Shown here: piece by piece, positions 11,861 to 23,155 of the stretch
Position numbering within the stretch: position 1 is the stretch's first letter
Layout: each line of letters opens with the position of its first letter
Source: Schistosoma haematobium
Taxonomy: Eukaryota > Platyhelminthes > Trematoda > Strigeidida > Schistosomatidae
Assembly (NCBI RefSeq): GCF_000699445.3
Contig: NC_067196.1
Coordinates: 73,601,864-73,665,863, forward strand
Reading direction: 5' to 3'
Length of the DNA: 64,000 nucleotides
Position numbers and translations under genes: made by a program
Notes under the pieces: model-generated
What the model saw: the letters and a program-made list of their open reading frames with translations, nothing else
The model's database searches: none
What the model was told of the DNA's origin: nothing

Positions 11861-12863
11861 TGTTTAATAGACTTCATTTAATCATAAACGAAACGAAAAT
11901 GTATGGTAAAATCATGATCGAATAACTTCATACCTACAGCATAATTCATTGTTACATTGGTTTCCAATAATTCATCTGGTTACTGTTAGGTCGTAATAAA
12001 AACTCGGTTTTTATATATTTTTTTCTTTTAAATAAATACAAAAGTAAACAAATCGTAAAACTATCCGAAGAAAACAATTTTATTTTAACAATTAGATCAT
12101 ATAAAAATGTTATTTGAACTTTGATTTTTTTTCTCAGATGTAACCAAACGATGAATAAAAGCTATGCACACAGCTACTTCTATTACAACTGAATTCATCA
12201 CTAGGGTTGTTTACATATGCAATACACACATATATACATACATATACAAAATTGAATTTTAATAATGTTCACTATTCAGTTTATTATGTCATTGATTATT
12301 ATGCACATATAATTGAGTTACATTCTTAATAATCAGGGTTACATAGTTACATCTTTTCTTCATATTGATAAAAAAGAAAGAAAGAATAGAAAAGAGAAGA
12401 AAAGTCAAAATGTCACTCTATACATACACAAATACATACATACATACATAGATACATCTAGAATAGAGAAATCTACAAAAATAGTTTTAAAATGATAAAA
12501 ATTAATTTATGCATACCTTATTTTTAAACTATGAATATATCAATGAGAAAACCAAGAAAAAAGAAAAAGAAAAAGAATTGAATAATCTCTAAGTATACAA
12601 TAAAACAAAATGTTATTGTTTATTGAATATACGTTCTGTATCTATGTATATTAAAATAGATTCTTTTGAAAAATTCATTGGTTCAAATAAATAAACCAAA
12701 AAAAATAGGTAAACATTATAATGAAGTGATTGAAAACTTTATGTTTGTTTAAATTTATATACAAGTTATTTTAATCAATAAATTATTTTGGTGACCTTAT
12801 ATTAAAGAAATAATAATATATGTATGATAAGTGTACTTTTGAAATGATTATTAGTTAAATAAA

Positions 12864-12914
<51 letters not shown>

Positions 12915-13528
12915 TAAGTATTGTACTCAAGTCATTGATAATAGATCTATTGTGAACAGGAAAACAAGAAGCCCTGATAAACTACGAAAGCTATTTTTCG
13001 GGACGTTATTCCATTTTATTCAAAGCTTGTAAAACACTAACATTTATTTTTGTCCCTAATCTATTCTACAGAACATAAGCTTTCGTTTGATGTATGATTC
13101 ATTGTCATACCCTTCTTTGTTCTGAAGCTATTGTAATTTAAACATAATATTTTGCACCCTATTTTCTACTCTAATTCCCAGCTTTGGACATAATTGTATT
13201 TTTCTTAATTATCGTACGTTGTGGTCGCGTTATTCACTTATTTATTCATGTACATTTTTACACTAATCCGAACTGAACTGAACTGGAATCAGGATATCGG
13301 GAATAGATCGAGTAGTGTTCCAGTTGTCTTGTCTTCTCTTATTCGCGTGCTTGTCAGCCAATCAGGTGATATAATAGTTTTCTCTCTTCCCAACTTTGAA
13401 ATCACGCGTACCAGCCTCAAGGTTAGGTCGGTCAGCCTATCACGCCAAGGTCTTAATCTGAATTAGATAAGTATCCTCAGCACCAAAAGTGAGTAGACAG
13501 ACCTAAGGACATAACAAGATCATTTTAT
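11861..13528. other. AT-rich intergenic stretch with a (TA)n run
   Basis: Contains a (TA)n microsatellite at about 12866-12908 and short CATA repeats near 12427. No coding or RNA feature was recognised; short open frames here lack any family resemblance. Confidence 0.45.
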
Positions 13529-13534
13529 TTGAAA

Positions 13535-13685
13535 GTTTCGTCTAGCTAATTTGTCTGAACTTCTTCAGATTATTAATCAAATCAAACCCTGAAGAAGTTC
13601 AGATAAGTTAGTTGGATGAAACGTCAGAATAATATTAAATTTCAATTACTGAGATTCTTTCAAATATCATTTTCACACATAACGA
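13535..13685. repeat. Head-to-head pair of hammerhead-like units
   Basis: Arm 13535-13568 (minus sense) and arm 13589-13622 (plus sense) are 34-bp inverted copies with five differences around a 20-bp spacer. Each arm reads CTGAAGAAGTTCAG ... GAAAC in its own sense. The plus-sense unit continues (to 13685) with sequence shared with the repeat at 1762-1858. The arms could fold as one long hairpin. Confidence 0.7.
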
Positions 13686-13689
13686 TTTC

Positions 13690-15447
13690 TCTATATATGG
13701 TGCTCAATTTTTGTCAAATTATTTGTTCTAAATTAGAAAAACTTCGATCATGCGTTTATTTAACCTTATCTTTAGACATGACAGAAATTTATTAACGGTA
13801 AATGACTATAGTGTATCTGTTTACTAAGTAGGTGAATGATAGAACCGGATGTGAAAATTGTGCACCAATTAATTGAACATAATTGATTTATAGTAACTCA
13901 GTGTGCATAAAAACTCAATAAATTCATAAGTTACTAGGGATATTGTAATTTACTTGTGATCGTTTTTTGACGTATTTCATAGCTTTATTATTACATTATA
14001 TATATAATTTTTTTGACGAATAAGGCCTTTGATGAGGTGGAGTAGGTCTTAAGCTTAGACGGATGTTTTAGTTGGTGCCGTATTATTCGAGCCAGACAGT
14101 TTAATAGTAAGACTCTTCATTATCAGCATAATTATAAATTTGTAATTTACAAAGCTTACTCCAGGATACACAATTATGGTCCTACGTCAAGTAGGCACTG
14201 ATAATACTTCCCGTAAGTAAAATGACAGTTCATTGAAAGTATTGTTCATTATTGTGATTATCCCCTAAATTCAAAGATTAGATACTGTTATACATGAAAC
14301 CGATATTCATGACATGTACACATTTCTAGTTAACCATTGAAAAACTAATATATTGTCTGGAATGAGGCCAGTAACCCCATCCCATAGAAAACAACCTTGC
14401 TAAAAAAATGCTAACCAGAATCTTAACTATTTAATACACAGCTATTACAATGTCTTATAAATTACAAAATCCTTGTACACTTTGATCACTTTTCTATTTC
14501 ATATAAAAATTTCATTCTATATTGCTCACATTAAATATCTATTTGCCCAAACTACTGTAACAATATCCCAGTGAGTGGATGATTGACGAGCAATAACTAT
14601 TCTGTGAAAATGAGTTATTACTGTGGTAGAACTATAAACTTATGTACAGTAGTATTCCACAAAGAAGAAGAACGAAAACAATTTATTTAAAAAGTCACTG
14701 ACTGTAAACTATGGGTATGATAAGTCACTCATGAACTTATGAAGTAAAGGACTGATCACTGAAATTACTTGTTGCCTGATATATCACTATCAAACGTATA
14801 ACCTTTCTTATCTCCTTAGTCACTGAGATGAAGTTTTAATGATAAAATGTATTGCTTAATTCTCAAAAGCAATTATGTATCATCTCCAACTCATATGATC
14901 TTGATACCGCCTAGAATGTTTAAATAATCAAATCATACATTTACTTAAGTATCTTTGGTATTCCCCACATAACAACAGATGCTACATTTGTATTTCATGT
15001 GATAGTTACTTCATAACAACTATCTCAATATAATTTCAATATCCGAGATGATTAATATTCAAGTGTTTATTATATCAATCATTCTACTGTCAGAATAATA
15101 CCTTTTGTATTATATTTATGATTATTTTACACGAATTATACTAAGTAACATGCTTAAACATGGCTATATTAAAATATACAGTTTTCCAAATAAATTCCAT
15201 TGTGTTAAAAAGGAACAAACTTCAAATACTAAATAGAATACAAACAAAATACTTAGTGATTAACTAATTCAAACAAGATGATCTCATTTTTAATCATTTA
15301 AAATTGTATGATTTTAACAAGATGAAGAGGAATCATTAGCTTTCTAGCATGGTATTTCTTAGGTAAACGATGTTGATAATTATTATCAGTTAAAATAAGA
15401 GTTATTTGATAGATATTTTTCCATTAGTAATTTGGTTACTATCATAC
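13690..15447. other. Intergenic, nothing recognised
   Basis: No coding frame or repeat boundary was identified. Confidence 0.4.
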
Positions 15448-15726
15448 GGCAGCCTGCTTGAATATCTGGGCTACCTGTTTCTGCCATCTAATTATTTCAG
15501 GAAGTTATTTGTTTTTCATTTTGTTTTAACGTCTTATTATGTGCAATAATCGCATAACCCATACAGGCGCGTTTATGAAAAGCCTACGACCTTTCGCTGC
15601 ACAAGTTACAAAAAAGTACTATAAAAGACATCGTGGTGGTTGTCAATATGCGTTAAAGAGAATGAACATTAATCGTATGTCGATTCCCTAGCTGCTAAAT
15701 TCTAACTGCCGATCACTAATCAACAA
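15448..15726 (+). mobile_element. 5' leader and ORF2 start of the CR1/Jockey-type LINE
   Basis: The segment from about 15448 aligns with the minus-strand element at 38736-39125, including GAATATCTGGGCTACCTGTT and CGACCTTTCGCTG, and the similarity runs to LNSNCRSLIN against LTSNCQPLSI. In apurinic-type LINE endonucleases such a motif sits at the ORF2 start, shortly before the xxQESWL motif. That motif is found in this element only at ~19880, on the far side of the Merlin and RTE insertions. Confidence 0.7.
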
Positions 15727-16522
15727 GGTGGACTATCTTTGATTCCGGCGAGCTAATCAGGAGCGTTGTAGAGATTTCAAGGTTACGGCGCCAACTTCAG
15801 TGCTTAATGTTAACGCACGATCGGTTCACAGGGAATTTTGTACAAAACGTGATAAGTGAGAGGCTATAACAAACAAAACGGCGAGACTATAATTTGTGGA
15901 CGAATTAATCAGGTATAAGATAATAGATCTCGGATTTTAATGCGAAAGCCTTTCATCCATTTAGCTAAATAAATTTCTGGCATTATAGCTGATGTCAGTT
16001 GGTGATGAAAACTCCATATATAATTTCTAACCAGGGCAAATTATGACAATTATTGCAAACTGGATAATAAAAGCACCAGTAACACTGGCTGCAACCAGGT
16101 ACTACAATATATACGGATGTTTGGAGAGCGTACAGACTCCTACGTAGGCTTGGTCATGTGCATCGTGTCGTTAACCACAAGTAGCATTTTGTGCACCCAA
16201 CAACCGGAGTGCACATAAACAATATTGAAACTATGTGGTCGAGTTTGAAAGAGTTTTTGAGACTTTATCATGGTTCCAGAGGCCGACTATTCTGTAGCCG
16301 TATGGATGATTTCCTCTACTGCATGTATTACGATTTTAAAACCTCTGAACCTCTTTCTAACCTTGACAAGTTTTTGAACCACGTATAATAAGTGTATCCA
16401 CTTTATTTCCTTGGTTTTGTATACCATATTTTTACTCTATACTGACTGTTTGCTGATTGGCTAATATTTATCAAGGTTACTTAAGATTCGTTCAAAGGTC
16501 GTCCATAAATTAGAGTCGCACC
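15727..16522 (+). mobile_element. Merlin-type DNA transposon relic
   Basis: Frames between about 16100 and 16388 encode the C-terminal half of an ISXO2-like DDE transposase: IYTDVWRAYRLLRRLGHVHRVVNHK (approximately), then FVHPTTGVHINNIETMWSSLK and DDFLYCMYY. The order TDxWRAY ... H.VNH ... HP.TGVH.N.IE..W is characteristic of Merlin/IS1016-type enzymes. The first Asp and the IE..W end are present; upstream coding sequence is eroded. The proposed ends, GGTG at 15727 and CACC at 16519-16522, form an imperfect inverted repeat (GGTGGACTATCTTTGATTCC against GGTGCGACTCTAATTTATGG). No clean target duplication is visible. The RTE element later inserted so that its target duplication includes the final CACC. 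Confidence 0.7.
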
Positions 16523-16529
16523 TCAATTC

Positions 16530-16531
<2 letters not shown>
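16519..16531. repeat. Target-site duplication, right side of the RTE insertion
   Basis: CACCTCAATTCCT, identical to 19818-19830. Confidence 0.95.
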
Positions 16532-16566
<35 letters not shown>

Positions 16567-16567
16567 C

Positions 16568-16614
<47 letters not shown>

Positions 16615-16615
16615 G
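16532..16615. repeat. (TTAC)n tail of the RTE element
   Basis: About 21 TTAC units with one variant (CCTAC). This is the reverse complement of the RTE (GTAA)n 3' tail. Confidence 0.95.
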
Positions 16616-17016
16616 CCTGTTACTCCTCGTGAAGGAGCATAGGCCGCTCACCAGCATTCTCCATCCAACCCTGTAATGGGCAATCCTTTCTAGCTCCGTC
16701 CAGTTGTAATTCATCCTTTTCATATCTGCTTCTATTATCCGACGCAATGTGTTCTTTGGCCTTCCTCTTTTTCGCTTCCCTTCAGGATTCCAAGTTAGGG
16801 CTTGCCTCGTGATGCAGCTTGACGATTTGCGTAATGTATGTCCTATCCATTTCCATCGTCTTTTCCTAATTTCTTCTTCAGCTGGAAGTTGGTTCGTTCT
16901 CCCACAGAAGGCTATTGCTGATGGTATCTGGCCAATGGATGTTGAGTATCTTGCGTAGACAACTATTTATAAATACTTGTACTTTCTTGATTGTGGTTGT
17001 TGTAGTTCTCCAAGTT

Positions 17017-18432
17017 TCAGCTCCATACAGTAGAACTGTCTTGACGTCCGTATTGAAGATTCTCACTTTGATATTGGTTGACAGACAGTTGTTTTGAGTT
17101 CCATATCTTCTTCAATTGTAGGAATGCGACCCTTGCTTTGCCGATCCTCGCCTTTATGTCTGTATCTGCACTTCCTTGTTCATCGATGATGCTTCCTAGG
17201 TATGTGAAGGACTCTACATCTTCCAGAGTTTCGCCATCAAGAGTGATTGGATTACTGTTCTCTGTTTTGAATTTGAGGACTTTGGTTTTCCTTTTGTGTA
17301 TACTGAGGCCTACTGATGCAGAGACTGCTGCTACACTGGCTGTCTTCATCTGCATCTGTTCGTGTGTACGTGATAGGAGGGCTAGGTCATCTGCGAAGTC
17401 CAACTCGTCTAATTGATTCTGAGCTGTCCATTGTATTCCGTGTTTTCTTTCAGATGTCGCGGTCTTCATAATCCAGTCGACCACCAGAAGAAAGAGGAAG
17501 GGAGAGAGTAAACAGCCTTGTCTGACTCCGCTCCTTACTTGGAATGCATCTGTCAGCTGTCCTCCATGCACTACTTTGCACTGTAGTCCGTCGTATGAGT
17601 TCCGGATAATATTGACAATCTTCTCAGGAACTCCGTAGTGTCGAAGAAGTTTCCATAATGTCCTCCTATCCACACTGTCGAATGCCTTTTCATAATCAAT
17701 GAAGTTGATGTATAGTGACGAGTTCCACTCAACTGATTGTTCGACGATGATCCGTAGTGTTGCAATTTGGTCTGTGCACGACCGATTCTTACGGAATTCA
17801 GCTTGTTGATCTCGAAGTTGGGCGTCTACTGCATCCTTCATCCGGTTCAGCAACACTCTGTTGAAGACTTTCCCTGGTATTGACAGTAGTGTAATGCCTC
17901 TGTAGTTTTCACATTTGCTCAGATCTCCTTTCTTTGGAATCTTGATGAGGTGTCCTTCTTTCCAGTCCATCGGCACTTGTTCCTCCTCCCAAATCTTTTT
18001 GAATAGAAGGTAAAGCATGCTTGTGGTTGCTTCGATGTCTGATTTCAGTGCTTCAGCTGGTATGTTGTCGGGTCCTGCTGCTTTCCCGTTCTTGATTTGT
18101 CTGACGGCCATTCTAATTTCTTCCGTCGTTGGTGGGTTGACATCTATAGGAAGATCTATGTGTGCTGCTTCGATGTCCGATGGATTCATTGGAGCCGGTC
18201 TATTCAGGAGTTCCTCGAAGTGTTCTACCCATCTGTTACGCTGTTGTTGAATTTCGGTGATTGGCTTGCCTTCTTTGTCTTTGACCGGCCTCTCTGGTTT
18301 ACTGTATTTCCCTGCTAGCTTCTTCGTTGTATCATGAAGCTGTTTCATATTTCCTTCTCTAGCAGCTTTTTCTGCCATCGTTGCTAGTTCTTCCACGTAT
18401 TTCTTCTTGTCGGCTCTAATGCTCTTCTTCAC
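17017..18432 (-). pseudogene. RTE reverse transcriptase
   Basis: 471 residues. The N-terminal segment is charged and probably alpha-helical. RT motifs are in order: KNGKAAGPDNIPAE, PKKGDLSKCENYRGITLLS, FIDYEKAFDSVDR (first catalytic Asp), GVRQGCLLSPFLF, and LDFADDLALLS with an intact FADD box, then FTYLGSII. The enzyme primes cDNA synthesis at a nick made by its endonuclease domain. The frame is lost at the TGTC duplication near 17090 and continues one register over (LLYGAETW). It is separated from the endonuclease upstream by a stop near 18470. Confidence 0.9.
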
Positions 18433-18555
18433 TTGTTTGTTTGCTTCTATGTATTCAGCTTGTGCTTAGACTTTCTCTGCTCGTGTTCGGCTGTTGTTAA
18501 TTGCTGTCTTCTTGTTCTTCCTTTCTTTGGTCCTGTCCAGTGTTTCTATGGAGGT

Positions 18556-19629
18556 TCATTCCTTATGATGGTGTTTCCTTAGGCCCAGAACCTCTTGACA
18601 CGTTGAAGTCAATGTTTCTTTGATGCCTTTCCAGTTGTCCTCCATGGTAGTTTCTTCTTCCTTCAGTAGATCTTGAAACGCTTGGAATCTGTTGTTGAGA
18701 GCTATCTTGAATTCATTGAGTTTGTCAGTATCTCGAAGGAAGGCTGTATTGAACCTTTGTAGTGCTGTTTGTCCACTTGTCCAGTTCTTCTTTAGCTTCA
18801 GTTTTAAATTGGCTACAACTAGGTGGTGATCTGAAGCTATGTCAGCTCCTCTCCCGGTTCTCACATCTTCCATTGTCCTTCGGAATTTTTTGTTGATGCA
18901 AATATGATCTATTTGGTTCTCTGTAGTGTGGTCCGGTGAGATCCATGTAGCCTTGTGTATACGCTTGTGTGGAAATATTGTGCCTCCTATGACCAATTTG
19001 TTGAATGCACACAAATTTGCAAATCTTTCTCCATTTTCGTTTCTTTCTCCCAGTCCATGTCGTCCCATAATATCTTCATATCCAGTGTTGTCTATTCCGA
19101 CCTTGGCATTTAGATCTCCCATCAGAATAGTTAGGTCCTTCCTTGGGCATTTCTCAATGATTGACTGCAGCCGCTCGTAGAACTGATCTTTAATGTCGTC
19201 GTTGCTATCATTGGTGAATGCATAACATTGGATAATATTCATTAAGATCCCCTCCTTCTCTGATTTGAATGATGCTTTGATGATTCTGGGTCCGTGAGAT
19301 TCTCATCCTACAAGTGAATTTCGTGCTACTTTGGACAGCATTAGAGCGACTCCCTGAGTGTGTGGAGCATTTTCCTCTTCGTGACCGGAGTATAGCAGCA
19401 TCTCTCCCTTATTTAGCCTTTGTTGTTCAGCTGGGGTTGAATGGGTTTCTCTGATTCCCAGTACTGCCAAGTTGTATCTCCTCATTTCCGTTGCTATTTG
19501 GCTGGTCTTCCCGGTTTCCCACATTGTTCGGACGTTCCATGTACTTATAAAAATTGTTGCTCTGGTTGTTAGAAGGGACATCGGCCTCGTGGCTTCCGAA
19601 GGAACTCGGCTTTCACCATGAAGCGTCAT
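18556..19629 (-). pseudogene. RTE apurinic-type endonuclease (two frames)
   Basis: 19629-19303 encodes the N-terminus (STWNVRTMWETGKTSQI, GIRETHSTPAEQ). 19242-18556 encodes the remainder, with LTILMGDLNAKVG, NQIDHICI and the catalytic-type SDHHLVVANL. These are the N..., GDLN and SDH motifs of the APE endonuclease/exonuclease/phosphatase fold used by RTE elements to nick target DNA. A frameshift between 19303 and 19242 breaks the domain. The two halves together have the usual length. Confidence 0.88.
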
Positions 19630-19817
19630 AATTCTTCTAAATGAAGACCTTCTAACTCCCAGGGCAGAGTTAAAACGGTTTGGATTATTTTTTCTGGTAA
19701 GCGTTTTTTTAGCGAGTTAGTTTTCCACGGGATGGGGACGCTAACCCCATGCCCAACCCTCCTCCTTTACCCGGGCTTGGGACCGGCAGTAACCCGATAA
19801 GAGCTACAGGCGGAGTT

Positions 19818-19830
19818 CACCTCAATTCCT
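19818..19830. repeat. Target-site duplication, left side of the RTE insertion
   Basis: CACCTCAATTCCT, identical to 16519-16531. Confidence 0.95.
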
Positions 19831-20994
19831 ACTAAGTCATAATATGTATCGTAATTGTGGTGTCATCACAATTCAAGAATCTTGGTTAAATAATTTACAG
19901 GACGACTACCTAGTATCGCTACGTGATTTCAAAATTTATCGTCAGGATCGACCAAACAATAAAAAGAGGTGTGGTGGCTGTGTAGCTACGTTTGTAAACG
20001 TAAACTGGTGTCGATCTTCGTTTGCGTGTTTCAAGTTTTCAAATTACTTTATCGACTGTTTAACTCTAAGATACCGTCCAAAACATCGGAATAAATACAA
20101 ATATGTTTATGTTACCAATATCCACGTGACTCCAGACTGCACATCATCTGCGCTATCTGTTTTCACTGATGAATTCACTGAGTTCGCTGTTACTGCCTTC
20201 AATGATTCACTTTCAGTTGTATGTGGTGATTTCAATTCATGTGACTGTAGCTTCCTTAAGTCACTAGGTCACAAAATATAGTAGATTTTCCTACTCGTTT
20301 GGATACTCATTTAGACTTCGTTTTCATTAATGATGTGGGTGAAAATGTGAATTGTAAACGTGCTCCATTGCCTAGCTCGGATCACTGTATAATTCGTGTT
20401 CTACCTTAAGTGTATGGAAAGCATGGGAAGAGTACACTCTTACATCAAACCAAGAAAGTCAAATATAAGAATTACTCAGAAGAAAATATCCGAAATCTGA
20501 AAAACATGTTTCATACGACTAACTGGGAACTATTTACAGATGACTCACTGAAACTTACTACTGATGTTATCACTTGTTACCTTAAATTCTGTTCTGATAT
20601 TTGTTGTCCCACTGAAACCATTTTTGTAAGTTTTGATCGACTTACATCTTCACAACTAGAACGAATATGGAGGGTGAAAGAAAGAATGTACAAGGAGAAG
20701 AACTCAAATGAAGTTCGTAAGCTAAATGGTTTGATAAAACTAGAGATTAGACGTCTCGACTCTATGTTTACTCGAAAACTCTTGTCTTGCAAAAACTCTC
20801 CAAGTATATGGAAATTCTTTAAAGAACTTACAGGTGACAGACAGTTTAGAAGCGATAACCAGCTGAATGTTTGTGACATAAATAAGTCTTTTGTACGTCA
20901 GTCACCTGATGTGATGCTCCCTCTATCCACAGGTTTAAAAAATAGCTGTGTTCCTAGTTTCACCGAAACTGATGTCCGGAGATGTCTCCAGTAA
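19831..20994 (+). pseudogene. CR1/Jockey-type LINE endonuclease and linker
   Basis: 19844-20281 reads VITIQESWLNNL, then a central part, and ends with SVVCGDFNSCDC. This gives the QESW and GDFN motifs of an apurinic-type LINE endonuclease. After a stop at ~20280 the domain continues in another frame with DTHLDFVFIN and SSDHCIIRVL (the SDH motif). 20410-20994 is a linker rich in K and E that precedes RT; it includes IWRVKERMYKEKNSNEVRKL. The reading begins directly after the RTE target duplication because the upstream ORF2 start is at 15448-15726. Confidence 0.75.
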
Positions 20995-21141
20995 CTTAAT
21001 TCATACCGATGTTTAGGTCCTGATGGTATCCCAAACCTCTTTTTTTTAAAAATGTGATGACGTCTTATGGTATAAATTCACGACTATCTTTAACAGATCC
21101 TTCTCATCTAATCTCATACCGAAAATGTGGAGAAAGATGAA

Positions 21142-21146
21142 GATAA
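21142..21146. repeat. Target-site duplication of the solo LTR (left)
   Basis: GATAA, repeated at 21668-21672. Confidence 0.85.
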
Positions 21147-21667
21147 TGTTATGACCTTGTGATGTCTGGTTTTTCTATCGCACGATTTATCTACCAATCC
21201 GAATACGACTTATACGAATCTTCACACTAGGCCAACCAATGACGTTCAACCGGTGTGGGCAGTTTAGCGTCCTTATTGGTCCTATGTCCTACGAGCCCTT
21301 CCACTTGAGTCCAGAACACAATACCAGCTTCCGAATCAGAGCAGATCGTTTATTTCAGGCATACTTGGTTTATATATCAATCACACAGACCGCAACGTAC
21401 CATAAAATAGGAAATAATATTTGTACACAAATAAGCCCAAAAAGTGGCTGTGAATGTGGTAGGCAGTAGTTAATAAACTGAACATAACTTAAGAACCGTA
21501 AATCGTACAATAATAAATTATAGGTCAAAATAAAGCTTATCATAAAAGGAATATAAATATACATAGTGTAATTGTTGAGTAGTTATACAATAAGAATGTT
21601 TATAGAATATTAGTCCATGAATAGTCCTCGGAAGTTACCTGTTATTTAATCTTCACCGGATATAACA
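21147..21667. mobile_element. 521-bp solo LTR
   Basis: Starts TGTTATGACC and ends GGATATAACA, so the ends are the inverted 6-mer TGTTAT/ATAACA. It is flanked by the 5-bp duplication GATAA (21142-21146 and 21668-21672). It interrupts LINE RT homology exactly: the RT reading runs to KMWRKMKI before it and resumes with IPVPKKAFGDK after it. There is no internal coding sequence. This is the expected product of recombination between the two LTRs of a full element. The family does not match the LTRs at 49220 or 57233. Confidence 0.88.
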
Positions 21668-22735
21668 GATAATTCCTGTACCCAAGAAAGCATTTGGTGA
21701 TAAGAATGTAAAATTTAAACCTATTGCAATAATTTTACCCTTCCTCAAAACAGTCGAAAAAATATTAATACTTCCACTTCAGCCTGCGATAAAAGAGCAA
21801 ATCAATCCATATCAGTTTGCTTACAAATGCGAAAGCAGCACCTTAGATGCTGTTGCTGTTCTGGATCACAATATATTGTTCAACTTAGAAAAGGGTAAGA
21901 AGTATGTTCGATGCGCTTTTCTGGATTATACTTCTGCTGTTGATTCCATCCCAAGACAACGTTTACTTAACAAGTTAACCAGCGTCAACACTGACGGCTG
22001 AATAACTAATTGGCTATGTTCCTACCTCTCTGGAAGAGAACAGTACACTGTGTTTAGAGGAAAGTGTTCAGAGTCTCTACTGTCTCATGAAGGTGTGCCA
22101 CAAGGAGCTGTTCTTTCACCTCTTCTTTCCACTTTCTTCCTCATGATCTGCCATCTTCCACAGAAAACACTTTTGTGAAATATTCGGGTGATCTCACTGT
22201 ATGTACACCTATCTCTTCCTCTTTACATCCCATAGAAATGAATGAGTTTTTGTCTCGTGTTGATTGTTGGTCTGTTGTTAGTAGTCTCATACTTAAACCG
22301 TCTAAATTTCAAGCTGTTAACTTTAGCATGAGACATGAACGTCATCTAGACACCATTTTGAAATCCCACAATGCTTGTGCGATTGGATACTCTTTGATAA
22401 ACACAGTGTCGAAGGTCAGTTATCTTGGTTTTACCTTTTCCTTTGATCTCTCTTGGTCTTCGCATGTTTTATTGTTATCGAAGAAGGTTTTCCGTCTGAC
22501 TTACTACATAAAGAGATTGCATGCTCTTGGGACTACTCGTCGTTTACTCTTACAATTTGTCAATTCTTGCATATTACCTATTATTCTTTATTGTTTTCCA
22601 TTATTCTTTCCCGGGCTTTTGAGAAGAGACTTTGCTGTATTGTGGAGAGTGCTGAAATTAGTTAGTAAGGTGTGTGATGAATCTTTCGAGGTCATTATTA
22701 ATATGGTTATGGATAGACAAGTAAAGTCATGCTAA
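21668..22735 (+). pseudogene. CR1/Jockey-type LINE reverse transcriptase
   Basis: Motifs: IPVPKKAFG, CAFLDYTSAVDSIPR (first catalytic Asp), GVPQGAVLSPLLS, and KYSGDLTVCTP where the usual xDD box has become SGD. The loss of one catalytic Asp, plus an in-frame TGA near 22000, makes this copy inactive. 22175-22735 continues with the thumb-like region (VSYLGFTFSFDLSWSSH, ILPIILYCFPLFFPG). The last ~450 bp are nearly identical to the fragment at 46060-46570. Confidence 0.82.
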
Positions 22736-23115
22736 CTCCTGGCAAGTGTTATCTTATCAGATACTAACCATCCCCTTCACTCATATCTTTCTCCTTGCAT
22801 ATCTTCTGGTAGAACGAGATGTAATTACATTAAAATCCATGCACACAAGAAAGCGTATAAAAGTTCTATAATACCTTACCTAACAAATATGCTCTGTGAC
22901 GAACAGGTTGTTGGAGTTAACCTAGTCAATAACCTGCATTCTTAAACATGTCTCTAATTTGGCAAGTTGTACAGTTTTTCAGATGTTTTTAAACCTTGTT
23001 TTACTTTTTTGCCTTCGTTTCTGTTTTCTTTTGTGTAAGAAACATGTTGAAATATCCTGTGCTGAGAATTGTATATTGTACCAAAATATGATACTGAATA
23101 AAGCCATTGTTATTA

Positions 23116-23117
23116 AC

Positions 23118-23152
<35 letters not shown>
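23116..23152. repeat. (AAT)n tail of the CR1/Jockey-type LINE
   Basis: About 12 AAT units after GAATAAAGCC. The same type of 3' end is seen at 38741-38760 (minus) and about 46545-46570. Confidence 0.9.

Positions 23153-23155
<3 letters not shown>

Larger units (their letters stand above)
16532..19817 (-). mobile_element. Nearly full-length RTE-clade LINE (SR2/Perere-3-like)
   Basis: A 3.3-kb element between perfect 13-bp duplications. Read on the minus strand it has a short GC-richer 5' leader (19817-19630), an APE-type endonuclease in two frames (19629-19303 and 19242-18556), an RT (18432-17017) and a C-terminal part in another frame. It ends in a (GTAA)n tail seen as TTAC repeats at 16532-16615. 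Several frameshifts and stops inactivate it, including the TGTCTGTC duplication near 17090 and a 2-base loss near 16906 relative to the copy at 1-625. The intact duplication and long tail indicate a fairly recent insertion of an already damaged, or since damaged, copy. Confidence 0.93.
15448..23152 (+). mobile_element. CR1/Jockey-type LINE, carrying three nested insertions
   Basis: The host LINE consists of three pieces: 15448-15726, 19831-21146 and 21668-23152. The 5' piece contains a 5' leader shared with the short element at 38736-39125, and the beginning of ORF2 with the motif NCRSLINK. ORF2 endonuclease continues at 19831 and RT continues after the solo LTR. The 3' end is an (AAT)n tail (23116-23150) preceded by AATAAA-like sequence. 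The copy is dead: it has in-frame stops (for example TGA near 22000), frameshifts, and a substitution in the catalytic RT box (YSGD at ~22180-22191). Clade assignment is by motif appearance only. Confidence 0.8.

Noticed and set aside
16749..19180. Plus-strand open frames opposite the RTE element
   Set aside because: They are antisense shadows of the RTE coding region, repeated at 116-466 opposite the other copy.
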